In this document: positions 48,079-56,806 of the stretch, one piece after another
Layout of the letters: each line of letters begins with the position of its first letter
Position numbering within the stretch: position 1 is the stretch's first letter
Assembly (NCBI GenBank): GCA_005885405.1
Contig: VAYN01000010.1
Location: 1-64,000 of the forward strand
Source of the DNA: Actinomycetota bacterium
GTDB taxonomy: Bacteria; Actinomycetota; Thermoleophilia; Solirubrobacterales; 70-9
Reading direction: 5' to 3'
Length of the DNA stretch: 64,000 nucleotides
Notes under the pieces: model-generated
The model's database searches: none
What the model saw: the letters and a program-made list of their open reading frames with translations, nothing else
What the model was told of the DNA's origin: nothing
Position numbers and translations under genes: made by a program

Positions 48079-49248
48079 TCAGCCCCGGAAGTCGATGCGC
48101 TGCTTGTACGCCTCGACCGCCGCGACGACGTCGTCGATGTGGTCGCCGCCGAACTTCTCGCGGTAGGCGCGGGCGAGGGTCAAGGCCACCATCGCCTCGG
48201 CGACGATCGCCGCCGCCGGCACCACTGAGGAGTCGGTGCGCTCGCGCAGCGCCTGCGCCGGCTCCTTGGTCTGGGTGTCGACCGAGCGCAGCGGCTTGGT
48301 CAGGGTCGAGATCGGCTTCACCGCCGCCCGCACCGAGAGCGGCAGGCCGTTGGTCATCCCGCCCTCGAGGCCGCCGGCGTGGTTGGTCTCGCGGTAGTAC
48401 CCGCGCTCCTCAGACCAGAAGATCTCGTCGTGCGCCTCGGAGCCAGGCCGGCCAGCGACGTCCCAGGCTTCGCCGATCGCCACCCCCTTAATCGACTGGA
48501 TCGAGGCAACGGCGCCGGCGAGGCGACCGTCGAGCCGGTCTTCCCAGGAGATGTGGGAGCCGATCCCCGGCACGAGCCCGAAGGTGACGACCTCGAAACT
48601 GCCGCCGAGGCTCTCGTTCGCCTTCCGCAAGCGGTTGATCTCATCAACCATCCCTTTGCTTGCCTCTGAGTCGAGGCAGCGGACCGGGTCCTCGTCGACG
48701 CCGGCGAAGTCCTCCGGCTTCAGCTCGGCGCGCTCCTGCGCCCGCACCGATGCGATCTGCAGCACGTGGCTGTGGATCTGCACCCCGAGGCGGGCGAGGA
48801 AGGCGCGGGCGATCGTGCCGGCGGCGACGCGGGCGGCGGTCTCGCGCGCGCTCGCCCGCTCGAGGACGTTGCGAATGTCCGAGTGGCCGTATTTCTGGGC
48901 GCCGACGAGGTCGGCGTGGCCCGGCCGCGGCAGGTGCACCTCGTCGGGCGAGAACCCCTCGACCGGCCAGGGGTTCATCCGCTCCTCCCAGTTCTTGTAG
49001 TCGCGGTTGGCCACGAGGAGGGCGATCGGGCTGCCGAGCGTGAGGCCGTGGCGGACGCCGGAGCGGACGTCGACGGTGTCGGTCTCGATCTTCATCCGAC
49101 CGCCGCGCCCGTGGCCGAGCTGGCGCCGCGCCATGTCGCGGTCGAGCGCCTCGCGGTCGAGCTCGAGGCCGGCCGGCATGCCCTCGACGATCGCCACGAG
49201 CCCCGGCCCGTGCGACTCACCCGCGGTGGTGAAACGGAAAGTCGTCAT
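48079..49248 (-). CDS. aroC: Chorismate synthase
   Basis: Converts EPSP to chorismate using reduced FMN. 389 aa. Seen: FTTAGESHGPGLVAIVEGMPAG, RRQLGHGRGGRMKIETD, PRPGHADLVGAQKYGHSDIRNVLERASARETAARVA, and RTDSSVVPAAAIVAEAMVA. All family signatures are intact. Four bases separate it from aroKB. Confidence 0.97.
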   Translation of the reverse strand: MTTFRFTTAGESHGPGLVAIVEGMPAGLELDREALDRDMARRQLGHGRGGRMKIETDTVDVRSGVRHGLTLGSPIALLVANRDYKNWEERMNPWPVEGFSPDEVHLPRPGHADLVGAQKYGHSDIRNVLERASARETAARVAAGTIARAFLARLGVQIHSHVLQIASVRAQERAELKPEDFAGVDEDPVRCLDSEASKGMVDEINRLRKANESLGGSFEVVTFGLVPGIGSHISWEDRLDGRLAGAVASIQSIKGVAIGEAWDVAGRPGSEAHDEIFWSEERGYYRETNHAGGLEGGMTNGLPLSVRAAVKPISTLTKPLRSVDTQTKEPAQALRERTDSSVVPAAAIVAEAMVALTLARAYREKFGGDHIDDVVAAVEAYKQRIDFRG

Positions 49249-49258
49249 CGCGGCAAGG

Positions 49259-50050
49259 CTATCGGCGCCGCGCCGCCTCGCGCATCACGTCGAGGTCGGG
49301 CCGGCGGCCGGTCCAGATTTCCAGCGACCGGGCACCCTGCTGGACGAGGATCTCGAGGCCGTCGACGACCGCGGCGCGAGCGCCTTCGGCCGCTTTGAGG
49401 AGGCGGCTGCGGCGCTCGCCGTAGACCATGTCGACGACCGTTTGGTGGTCGGTGAACTCGCCCCGCTCCAGCGGCAGGTGATCGAAGGGGTCCTCGCCGC
49501 GGAGCCCCGCGGCGCTGGTGTTGACGATCAGGTCGTACTCGCTCTGGCGGGGTGCGATCACGGCCTTGCCACCCAGCTCGGCGCAGATCGCCTCCGCCCG
49601 CTCCGGCGTCCGGTTCCAGACCTCGACCTCCGCCCCTTCCCAGCGCAGCGCCCAGATCGCCGCCCGGGCAGCGCCGCCGGCACCGAGGACCAGCGTGCGG
49701 TGGCCGCGCGGCGGGTCGGGCAGCGCCGCCAGCAGGCCGTCGGCGTCGGTGTTGTGGGCCTCGATCCGCTTGTCGCTGAAGACGAGCGTGTTGGCGGCGC
49801 CGATCTGCTGGGAGGCTTCGCTCGCTTCGTCGGACAGCGCCAGCGCCGCCTCCTTGTGCGGCACGGTGACGTTGACCCCGGCGTAGCCGACTTCGGCCAG
49901 CTCCTTGACCGTCATCTCGAAGGCCTCGGGGGCCGCGTCGATCGCCCGGTAGCTCCAGCTCTCCAGCCCCAGCGCCTCCAGCGCCGCGGTCTGCATCGCT
50001 GGCGAGCGCGAGTGGGAGACCGGGTGGCCGAGAACCGCGAGCTTTGGCAT
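49259..50050 (-). CDS. aroE: Shikimate dehydrogenase
   Basis: NADPH-dependent reduction of 3-dehydroshikimate. 263 aa. Seen: GHPVSHSRSPAMQTAAL (shikimate-binding Ser residues), NVTVPHKEAAL (catalytic Lys), HNTDADGL (Asp), and the nucleotide-binding VLGAGGAARAAIWALR with NRTPERA. Two bases after mltG, ten before aroC. Confidence 0.95.
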   Translation of the reverse strand: MPKLAVLGHPVSHSRSPAMQTAALEALGLESWSYRAIDAAPEAFEMTVKELAEVGYAGVNVTVPHKEAALALSDEASEASQQIGAANTLVFSDKRIEAHNTDADGLLAALPDPPRGHRTLVLGAGGAARAAIWALRWEGAEVEVWNRTPERAEAICAELGGKAVIAPRQSEYDLIVNTSAAGLRGEDPFDHLPLERGEFTDHQTVVDMVYGERRSRLLKAAEGARAAVVDGLEILVQQGARSLEIWTGRRPDLDVMREAARRR

Positions 50051-50052
50051 CG

Positions 50053-51429
50053 CTATTCCCCGCAGCTGTCCGGCGAGTTGCCGCCGGCCGCTTCCCGGGC
50101 CGAGTTGTACTTATTCACCGCGGCTTCGAATTCGGCTTCGGTCTTGGCGAAGGTGAGCTTGCCGCAGGCGCCCGGCGTCGTCACGTAGAAGAGGTATTCG
50201 GTCTTCGGCGGGTGCGCCGCCGCTTCGAGGGACTCAAGGCCGGGGTTGCTGATCGGCCCCGGCGGTAGCCCAGCGTTGGTGCGGCTGTTGTAGGGGGAGT
50301 CGATCGCCAGTTCTGATTCGGTCAGCGGCTCGGTGTAGTTGCCGGTGGCGAAGCGGATCGTCGCGTCGATTCCCAGCGGCATCCCTTCGTGCAGACGGTT
50401 GTAGATCACCGATGCGACGAGCCCGCGCTGGCTGTCGACGCCGGCCTCGTCCTCGACCATGCTGGCGATCGTGACGACGTCGAAGACAGTCAGGTTCTTC
50501 GACTTCGCGTAGCCCATGTCGACGCCCTTGATCCGCCGCTTGAAGTCCTGCAGCTGCAGCTGGACCAGGTCCTCGACCGGCGCCTTCGGCTTCATTTCGA
50601 AGGTGTCGGGAAAGAGGAAGCCTTCGAGGTCCTTCGCCTTCTTGCCGCCGTATTCCGCCGGGTCGAGGTACTTCGATTTGATCGTCGCCTTCGTGTAGTC
50701 GCCGGGGACGCCGATTTCCTCGACCACCTGCGCTGCCTGCGAGCGGGTGTAGCCCTCGGGGATCGTCACCGTCAGCGTCCGCTTCACCGGCGGAACCGAG
50801 AGCTCGTCGATCGCGGCGCCGTAGCTCATGTCGTGGGCGAGGGTGAAGTTCCCCGAGTAGACCTCGGAGCGCTTGCCGGCGAGGGTGACCCGGACCTGGA
50901 ACAGGGTCGAGTTGGCGATCACGTCCTTTTCGGCGAGGAGGTCACCGACTTCGGCCACGCTCGACCCCTTCGGGATCGTCACCGCCACCTTGCCGGAGCC
51001 ATCGCCGTGGAAGGGCTGGAAGAGCGAGTTGAGGAACCAGAGCGCGAAGAGGGCGGCAACCACGGCGAAGACGCGGAACGGGTGGCGCCCGATCGAGGCG
51101 AGGAAGCCGAGGTCACGCTTGGGCGGCCGATTGGACTTGCCGTTGGTGGCGACCACGGGGGGCGGTGGTGGTGGCTCCTCGTCCCAGAACTCCTCCTCGG
51201 GGGTCTGAGGCGGCAGCGGCTCGGACGGTGGGGGTTGAGGTGGCATGGCGGCCGCAGGGGCAACCGGCGGAGCCGGCGGAGGCGCCGGCGCCTTCTGCTC
51301 GACCTCGGCCTGCTTCCCCGCCTTCTTGGCGCGCTTCTCTTCGCGTTCGAGCCGGCGCCGCTCGCGCTCGCGCGCGGCGGGGTCGTCGGGGTCGGCGAAG
51401 GGATCGCCTTCGAGCCAGTCGTCGCTCAT
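50053..51429 (-). CDS. mltG: Endolytic murein transglycosylase MltG (YceG-like)
   Basis: 458 aa. A long cytosolic N-terminus (1-115) rich in Glu/Lys, then Pro (PPPAPPVAP, PPPPPP), one membrane helix (about 122-140), a LysM-like subdomain (about 148-230), and the YceG catalytic domain. Catalytic Glu lies in ASMVEDEAG, followed by ASVIYNRLHEGMPLG and SPYNSRTNAGLPPGPISNPG. It cuts nascent glycan strands. The proline runs make it a likely EF-P client. It overlaps ruvX by four bases (ATGA). Confidence 0.95.
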   Translation of the reverse strand: MSDDWLEGDPFADPDDPAARERERRRLEREEKRAKKAGKQAEVEQKAPAPPPAPPVAPAAAMPPQPPPSEPLPPQTPEEEFWDEEPPPPPPVVATNGKSNRPPKRDLGFLASIGRHPFRVFAVVAALFALWFLNSLFQPFHGDGSGKVAVTIPKGSSVAEVGDLLAEKDVIANSTLFQVRVTLAGKRSEVYSGNFTLAHDMSYGAAIDELSVPPVKRTLTVTIPEGYTRSQAAQVVEEIGVPGDYTKATIKSKYLDPAEYGGKKAKDLEGFLFPDTFEMKPKAPVEDLVQLQLQDFKRRIKGVDMGYAKSKNLTVFDVVTIASMVEDEAGVDSQRGLVASVIYNRLHEGMPLGIDATIRFATGNYTEPLTESELAIDSPYNSRTNAGLPPGPISNPGLESLEAAAHPPKTEYLFYVTTPGACGKLTFAKTEAEFEAAVNKYNSAREAAGGNSPDSCGE

Positions 51430-51806
51430 CGCCGGCTGTCCAGGTAGGACTCGAGCAGGTGGGCGGCGGCAATCGAGTCGCGGGCGGCGGAGGCGCCGCC
51501 GCGGCGGCTGGCGTCGGCCATCCGCGAGGTCAGACGCTCGTCATAGGTCTCGACCGGGACGGTGAGCATCGCCTCCAGTTCCCGGCAGAAGCTGCGGGCT
51601 AAACCCGCCTGGCTGCCCTCCTCGCCGCTCAGGTGCAAGGGCAGGCCGACGACGACCACTTCCACCCCGTGCTCGTCGACGAGCTCGGCGACGGCCCGCG
51701 CCTCCGGCGGCTCGATCACCGGCAGCGGCGTCGCCAGCGTCCCGCTCGGGTCGGAGAGGGCGCAGCCGATGCGGACGGTCCCATGGTCGAGGGCGAGCAC
51801 ACGCAT
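51426..51806 (-). CDS. ruvX: Putative pre-16S rRNA nuclease YqgF/RuvX
   Basis: 126 aa, RNase H-like fold. Seen: N-terminal VLALDHGTVRIGCALSDPSG (first catalytic Asp), VVVGLPLHLSGEEG, and VETYDERLTSRMADA with the later acidic residues, then DSIAAAHLLESYLDSR. It acts in 16S rRNA 5' maturation in E. coli. Four bases after alaS, as in most actinobacteria. Confidence 0.94.
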   Translation of the reverse strand: MRVLALDHGTVRIGCALSDPSGTLATPLPVIEPPEARAVAELVDEHGVEVVVVGLPLHLSGEEGSQAGLARSFCRELEAMLTVPVETYDERLTSRMADASRRGGASAARDSIAAAHLLESYLDSRR

Positions 51807-51810
51807 GTCC

Positions 51811-54447
51811 TCAGGTGAGGTCCCGCTCGATCGCGGCGCGGGCGGCGCTCAGCGCCTCGTCGAGCTTGGACGGGTCCTTGCCGCCGGCCTGGGCCATGTC
51901 GTCGCGGCCACCGCCGCCGCCGCCGACGATCGGGGCGATCTCGCGGATGATCGCCCCGGCGGAGAGGCCGCGCTCGACGAGGTCCTTGGAGACCAGCGCG
52001 ACCAACCCGGCTTTGCCACCAAAGGCGCCGCCGAGGACGACCGCCGCGGGCTGGCCGACCTTTGACTGAATGCGGTTGGCGAGGTCGAGCAGCTGCTTCG
52101 GGTTCGCCTGCAGGCTCTCCTCGACCGTGGCGACGACAGCGCGGCCACCGCCCGGTAGCTCCTGAACTTGTCCCGCCAGGTCGTCGGCGGCGCCCCCGAG
52201 CTGCTCGCGCTGGGCCTTCTCGGCGCCGGCGCTCGCCTGCTTCAGCTGCTCGGCGGCGCGGCGTGCGGCGGCAACGGGGTCCTGCGGGTTGCCGAGCAGC
52301 TCCCCCGCCTCGCGCAGCTGCGCCTCGCGCTCGCGGAAAAAGTCAATGGCCGCGGGACCCGTGATCGCCTCGACCCGGCGCACGTTGGCGGCGCTCGAGC
52401 CCTCGGAGGTGAGCTTGAAGATGCCGACCTCGGCGGTGTTGGCGACGTGGGTGCCGCCGCAGAGCTCGCGGGAGACGCCGTCGACCTCGACCACCCGCAC
52501 CCACTCGCCGTATTTCTCGCCGAAGAGGGCCATCGCGCCCAGCTCTTCGGCCTCGGATCGGTTCATGTTCATCCAGCGGACCGGGCGGCTCGCCTTCACC
52601 CACTCGTTGACCCGCTCCTCGACGTCGCGCAGCTCCTCGGGCGCGAGCGCCTGGCCGTGGGTGAAGTCGAAGCGGAGCTTGTCCGGGCGCACGGCCGAGC
52701 CGGCCTGGCGGACGTGGGTCCCGAGGCGCTCGCGCAGGGCTGCGTGCAGCAGGTGCGTCGCCGTGTGGTTTCGCATCGTCGCGTGGCGGGTCTCGGCGTC
52801 GACTTCGGCTTCGACCGGGACCCCGGGCTCGATCGTGGCCCCGCCCGCCTCGACCTCAAGCGCCTGGTCCTCGCCGAGGCGGTAGACGTCGACGACCCGC
52901 GCCTCCTGCTCGCCCCAGCGCAGGACGCCCGAGTCGGCGACCTGGCCGCCGCCCTCGGCGTAGAAAGGGCTCTGCTCGAGCTTGACCAGCGCCTTGCCGT
53001 CGGCGGCCTCGACGGCGGCGAGGCCGGTGGTGGAGCGGAGGGTTTCGTAGCCGACGAACTGGGTCGGCGGCGCCGCGTCGGCGAAAGCGAGGACGCGCTC
53101 GTGGGTGTTCTCGGAGCCGTGGGCGGTGGCGCTCGCCGTGCGGGCGCGCTGACGCTGCTCCTCCATCAGCTCCTGGAAGCCCTGGTCGTCGACCGAGAGA
53201 CCCTGTTCGGCAAGCAACTCCTTGGTCAGGTCGTAGGGGAAGCCGTAGGTGTCGTGGAGCTTGAAGGCCTCGGCAGCGTCGATCCAGGAGGTCTCCCCCT
53301 CCTTGGCCTCGACCACGAGCCGCTCCAGCAGCTCGCTGCCGCGCTCCAGGGTGCGGCCGAAACTCTCCTCCTCGTCGCCGACCCAGCGCGCGATCGTCTC
53401 CCGCTCGGCGACGAGCTCGGGGTAGTCCTCGCCCATCAGCTCGATCGTGCGCTCGGCGAAGCGGCCAAGCCAAGGCGCCTCGAGGCCGAGCGTGCGGCCC
53501 TGCTGGATCGCCCGGCGCATGATCCGGCGCAGGATGTAGCCGCGGTCCTCGTTGGAGGGGACGACGCCGTCGGCGATCAGGAAGGCGGCGCCGCGGCTGT
53601 GGTCGGCGACGATCCGCATCGCCCGCGTCACCGCGCCGCCTTCGTCGTAGCGGCGGCCGGAGAGCTCCTCGGCGAGGTCGACGAGCGGCCGCACGTGGTC
53701 GGTCTCGAAGACGGAGGGGACGTCCTGGAGGACCGCCGCCATCCGGTCGAGGCCCATGCCGGTGTCGATGTTCCTCATCGGCAGCTCGGTCAGAGTGCCG
53801 TCCTCGGCGAGGTCATAACTCATGAAAACGTGGTTCCAGAACTCGAGGAAGCGGTCGCTGTCGTCGCCGGGCCGGTCGCCCTCGGCGCCGAACTGGAGGC
53901 CGCGGTCGAGGTAGAGCTCCGAGCAGGGGCCGCAGGGGCCGGTCGGGCCGGCCTGCCAGAAGTTGTCCTCGCGGCCGAGGCGGACGATCCGCTCCTCCGG
54001 GACGCCGGTGGCGCGCCAGATCTCGATCGCCTCCTCGTCGGGGCCGAGCCCGAGCTCCTCGTCGCCGCCGAAGACGGTGACCCAGATCCGCTCCGGGTCC
54101 ATCCCGAAGCCCTGGGTCGAGAGCTCCCAGCCCCAGGGGATCGACTCGGCCTTGAAGTAGTCGCCGAAGCTCCAGTTGCCGAGCATCTCGAAGAAGGTCA
54201 TGTGGCGGGCGGTGTTGCCGACCTCCTCGATGTCGGTGGTGCGGAAGCATTTCTGCACGTCGGCGAGGCGCGGCGCTGGCGGCTGCTCGCGCCCGAGGAA
54301 GTAGGGCTTGAAGGGCTGCATCCCGGCCGTCGTGAGGAGGACCGAGGGGTCGTGCGAGGACGGCACGAGCGAGGCCGAGGGGACGATCTTGTGCCCGCGC
54401 TCGGCAAAGAAAGACAGATACGTCTCCCGAATCTCCTTCGCCCTCAT
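51811..54447 (-). CDS. alaS: Alanyl-tRNA synthetase
   Basis: 878 aa class II synthetase. Seen: N-terminal RETYLSFFAERGHKIVPSASLVP, motif 2 and 3 parts of the catalytic core (MTFFEMLGNWSFGDYFK; NEDRGYILRRIMRRA), the editing domain with HTATHLLHAALRERLG and CGGTHVANTAEVG (zinc site), and the C-terminal DHHA1 domain with GGGGRDDMAQAGG. Complete. First gene of the operon leading through aroE, aroC, aroKB and aroQ to pepQ. Confidence 0.98.
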   Translation of the reverse strand: MRAKEIRETYLSFFAERGHKIVPSASLVPSSHDPSVLLTTAGMQPFKPYFLGREQPPAPRLADVQKCFRTTDIEEVGNTARHMTFFEMLGNWSFGDYFKAESIPWGWELSTQGFGMDPERIWVTVFGGDEELGLGPDEEAIEIWRATGVPEERIVRLGREDNFWQAGPTGPCGPCSELYLDRGLQFGAEGDRPGDDSDRFLEFWNHVFMSYDLAEDGTLTELPMRNIDTGMGLDRMAAVLQDVPSVFETDHVRPLVDLAEELSGRRYDEGGAVTRAMRIVADHSRGAAFLIADGVVPSNEDRGYILRRIMRRAIQQGRTLGLEAPWLGRFAERTIELMGEDYPELVAERETIARWVGDEEESFGRTLERGSELLERLVVEAKEGETSWIDAAEAFKLHDTYGFPYDLTKELLAEQGLSVDDQGFQELMEEQRQRARTASATAHGSENTHERVLAFADAAPPTQFVGYETLRSTTGLAAVEAADGKALVKLEQSPFYAEGGGQVADSGVLRWGEQEARVVDVYRLGEDQALEVEAGGATIEPGVPVEAEVDAETRHATMRNHTATHLLHAALRERLGTHVRQAGSAVRPDKLRFDFTHGQALAPEELRDVEERVNEWVKASRPVRWMNMNRSEAEELGAMALFGEKYGEWVRVVEVDGVSRELCGGTHVANTAEVGIFKLTSEGSSAANVRRVEAITGPAAIDFFREREAQLREAGELLGNPQDPVAAARRAAEQLKQASAGAEKAQREQLGGAADDLAGQVQELPGGGRAVVATVEESLQANPKQLLDLANRIQSKVGQPAAVVLGGAFGGKAGLVALVSKDLVERGLSAGAIIREIAPIVGGGGGGRDDMAQAGGKDPSKLDEALSAARAAIERDLT

Positions 54448-54466
54448 GTTAGGAAGCCTAAATATT

Positions 54467-54480
54467 TGTCCGATCGGACA
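54467..54480. promoter_or_regulatory. 14-bp palindrome upstream of alaS
   Basis: TGTCCGATCGGACA is a perfect palindrome centred about 27 bp upstream of the alaS start codon, within the 153-bp gap before the divergent secreted-protein gene. A further TGTCCGG half-site lies at 54483-54489. The placement, between a likely alaS promoter and its start, suits an operator. Confidence 0.5.
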
Positions 54481-54600
54481 CCTGTCCGGTCAGGCGCGGA
54501 GGATCGGCTGCTCCAAAAAGTTTGCCCTTATAGATGCGCCCCCAGGCGCGTTTTAGTGGGACTGCATCGTTCGTTCGACTTTGTCGAAGGAGGCAAACAA

Positions 54601-55020
54601 ATGAAGCTTCGTATGACGCTTGTAATGGGACTCGCGATCTTCTCGCTGGGGCTGCTGCCCGTGGCGGGCATGGCCGATGGCCCGGATTACACCCCCGAGG
54701 GCCCCAACTACCACCCCGACCACCCGACCACGCCTCAGGGCCCGAAGTCGGCGCCGAAAGGGAAAGCCTACGGCTACTACTGCCGGGGCGAGAGCAAGAA
54801 ACACGTCAAAGGTGTGAAAGGCACCGCTTTCAGCAACTGCGTGAAGGCGATGGCCCAAGCCGACAAGAACGACAGCCTGACGGCGCGTAAAGCGTGCAAG
54901 TCGCTGAGCAAGAAGCACGTCAAAGGCGTGAAGGGGACCCCCTTCAGCACCTGCGTCAAGGGCGTCAACCAGATGCGCCGGGATGAGAACGCAACGGTGG
55001 CGACCAGCTCGGCCGTCTGA
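54601..55020 (+). CDS. Secreted basic protein with a duplicated Cys motif
   Basis: 139 aa, preceded by a strong AAGGAGG 7 nt before the ATG. Signal peptide about 1-24 (MGLAIFSLGLLPVAGMA). A Pro/Gly/His-rich spacer is followed by YGYYCRGESKKHVKGVKG and FSNCVKAMAQA, then a near repeat KKHVKGVKGTPFSTCVKGV. Each unit carries Cys and Lys/His clusters. No family recognised. The longer open frame that contains it runs antisense through alaS and is not coding upstream of 54601. Confidence 0.78.
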   Translation: MKLRMTLVMGLAIFSLGLLPVAGMADGPDYTPEGPNYHPDHPTTPQGPKSAPKGKAYGYYCRGESKKHVKGVKGTAFSNCVKAMAQADKNDSLTARKACKSLSKKHVKGVKGTPFSTCVKGVNQMRRDENATVATSSAV

Positions 55021-55034
55021 CCCTGCCTCCTGAC

Positions 55035-56540
55035 CTAGGCGGCGATGGTGCCGTGGCCGACGATCTGCTCGCCGGCCATCAGCACCGCCGTCTGGCCCGG
55101 GGCCACGCCAGGGAAGGCCTCGCCCAGATCTACGTCCAGGGATGGATGCCGTCCCTTCCCCGCCGCCGAGACGGTGGCGGGGAGGGCGCGGGAGCGGTAC
55201 CGCAGCTTCACCGCGTCGACGGCGCTGCCGTCTCTGTGTAAGACCACGTCGCGGACGCGGACGCTGCGCTTCTCCAGCTCGGCGCGGGTGCCGACGGTGA
55301 CCGTGTTGGCGGTCGCATCGGTGGCGAGGACGTAGAGCGCCTCCGGCGCCGCGACGCCGATCCCGCGGCGCTGGCCGACGGTGAAGTCGTGGTGGCCGCG
55401 GTGGCGGCCGAGCGTGCGCCCGGCGGAGTCGACGATCGCGCCGTCGCGCTCGCGCAAGCCGCCGTGACGGCGGAGAAAGCCGCGCTTGCCTTGGCCGGCA
55501 AGGAAGCAGAGGTCCTGGCTCTCAGCCTTACGGGCGACGGCGAGGCCATGGCGGGCGGCGATCTCCCGCACCTCGGGCTTGGTCAGCTCGGTGAGCGGGA
55601 AGCCGAGGCGCCCGAGCAGCTCCGGCGGCAGAGCGGCGAGCATGTAGCTCTGGTCCTTCGCCTTGTCGGCGGCGGCTGCCAGCAGCGGCCCGTCCCCGTC
55701 CTCGACGATCCGCGCGTAGTGGCCGGTCAGCAACCGCTCCGCCCCGACCCGCTCGGCAAGATCGATCATCGCCGCCAGCCGCACCTCGCCGTTGCAGAGG
55801 ATGCAGGGGTTCGGAGTGGTGCCCTCGGTGTAGCCGCCGATGAAGCGATCGACGACGCGGCGCCGGACGTCTTCCTCGAGGTCGAGCGTGAAGTGCGGGA
55901 TCCCGAGCTGGTGCGCGAGCGCCCGAGCCCCCAACACCGCCTCCGGCGAGCAGCAGGCCTTGGCGCCGTCGGTCTCGGGGTCGGTCCAGAGCTTGACGGT
56001 GATGCCGACGACCTCGGCGCCTTCCTCGCGGGCGAGCAAGGCGGCGACAGCGCTGTCGACGCCGCCTGACATGGCCACTGCTACGCGTCGGGAGGGAGAG
56101 GCCTCCCTCCGTCGCGAGTTTTGGGGAGGCTCCTCCGGGAGGCCTCTCCCTCCCACCCGGTCCGCGACAAGGTTCAGATTCGAGGACGCGACGCCTTGGA
56201 GGGCCCGGTGGAGTGCGTCGGTGGCGAGTTGGGCTGCGTGGCGCTTGGCGGGAGTGAGGCCGCCGATCGCGGTGTCGACGGTGTCGATGTCGATGAGAGC
56301 GGCGTCGAGGACCGGAGCACCGTCGATCATCTCGGCAACGGCCGCGGTTGCCGCCTTCGTGGCCCCACAGCCCTCAGCGTCAAAGGTCACCTTCTCGAGG
56401 CGCCCGCCGGCAACCAGGAACGAAACGCGCGACAGATCTCCGCAAGCAGCCCCACCCGCAGCGCCCGTAAAGGCGCCATCGACAACCGGCCCACGCCGGC
56501 TCTCATCCGTCAGATAGTGCTCGAACAGCTCGCGTTCCAC
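55035..56540 (-). CDS. mnmA: NifU/IscU-like scaffold fused to tRNA 2-thiouridylase MnmA
   Basis: 501 aa from GTG 56540. Residues 1-120: IscU/NifU-like domain with Cys33 and Asp35 (ACGD), Cys58 (EGCGAT) and His101, but the third cluster Cys is Ala102 (RHAAQ). Residues about 129-151: Arg/Pro/Glu-rich linker encoded by a palindromic element. Residues 152-501: MnmA, with PP-loop AMSGGVDSAV, TPNPCILCN (CxxC) and SQDLCFLAG, which together give the three-Cys set of iron-sulfur type MnmA enzymes. It thiolates U34 of Lys/Glu/Gln tRNAs. The fusion suggests direct cluster delivery (inference). A longer frame to 56675 lacks homology. Confidence 0.93.
   Translation of the reverse strand: MERELFEHYLTDESRRGPVVDGAFTGAAGGAACGDLSRVSFLVAGGRLEKVTFDAEGCGATKAATAAVAEMIDGAPVLDAALIDIDTVDTAIGGLTPAKRHAAQLATDALHRALQGVASSNLNLVADRVGGRGLPEEPPQNSRRREASPSRRVAVAMSGGVDSAVAALLAREEGAEVVGITVKLWTDPETDGAKACCSPEAVLGARALAHQLGIPHFTLDLEEDVRRRVVDRFIGGYTEGTTPNPCILCNGEVRLAAMIDLAERVGAERLLTGHYARIVEDGDGPLLAAAADKAKDQSYMLAALPPELLGRLGFPLTELTKPEVREIAARHGLAVARKAESQDLCFLAGQGKRGFLRRHGGLRERDGAIVDSAGRTLGRHRGHHDFTVGQRRGIGVAAPEALYVLATDATANTVTVGTRAELEKRSVRVRDVVLHRDGSAVDAVKLRYRSRALPATVSAAGKGRHPSLDVDLGEAFPGVAPGQTAVLMAGEQIVGHGTIAA
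56090..56154. repeat. Palindromic element inside the NifU-MnmA gene
   Basis: GGGAGGGAGAGGCCTCCC at 56090-56107 and its exact reverse complement at 56137-56154, with a 29-bp centre that itself holds a GAGG-CT-CCTC hairpin. The element is read in frame as the linker between the two protein domains. This resembles protein-coding palindromic repeats known in Rickettsia, or a REP-like sequence. Confidence 0.75.
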
Positions 56541-56806
56541 GCTCCGAAGGGTAAAGCGCCCACCGTCCCTCCAAACCCCAACCTCACCGGGCCCAACAAA
56601 AAGGCCCCAACCCGCCGTTGCCGCCTCTGGCTTTGATCCCTTCAAATGAAGGTGGGTGCCTGCTCCGGATCCCAAGAGACCAAGAGACTTGTCAGCTCCC
56701 GTGCCGTTTGTGTTGGGTCAAACGGTGAGACGGCTCTCGTACGGGTTCGAGCCTGCTCCAAACTTACCACCGCGACGGCCCCTCTAAACGGACGTCCTGC
56801 GGCGGC
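56541..56806. other. Non-coding region upstream of nifU-mnmA
   Basis: 266 bp with no supported gene. It contains hairpins CCTTC-AAAT-GAAGG (about 56650) and CCGTTTG-N8-CAAACGG (about 56703-56724), and a GGGCC...GGCCC pair around an A run (about 56589-56608). It should carry the minus-strand mnmA promoter. No tRNA fold is possible despite a GGTTCGAGCC sequence near 56750. Confidence 0.5.

Noticed and set aside
52168-54600. Very long + strand open frame antisense to alaS, leading into the secreted-protein gene
   Set aside because: It mirrors the codon pattern of alaS in a GC-rich genome; real coding begins only at 54601, where the ribosome site and signal peptide are.
56700-56770. tRNA-like GGTTCGAGCC sequence
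   Set aside because: T-arm bases do not pair properly and no acceptor or anticodon stem can be formed.
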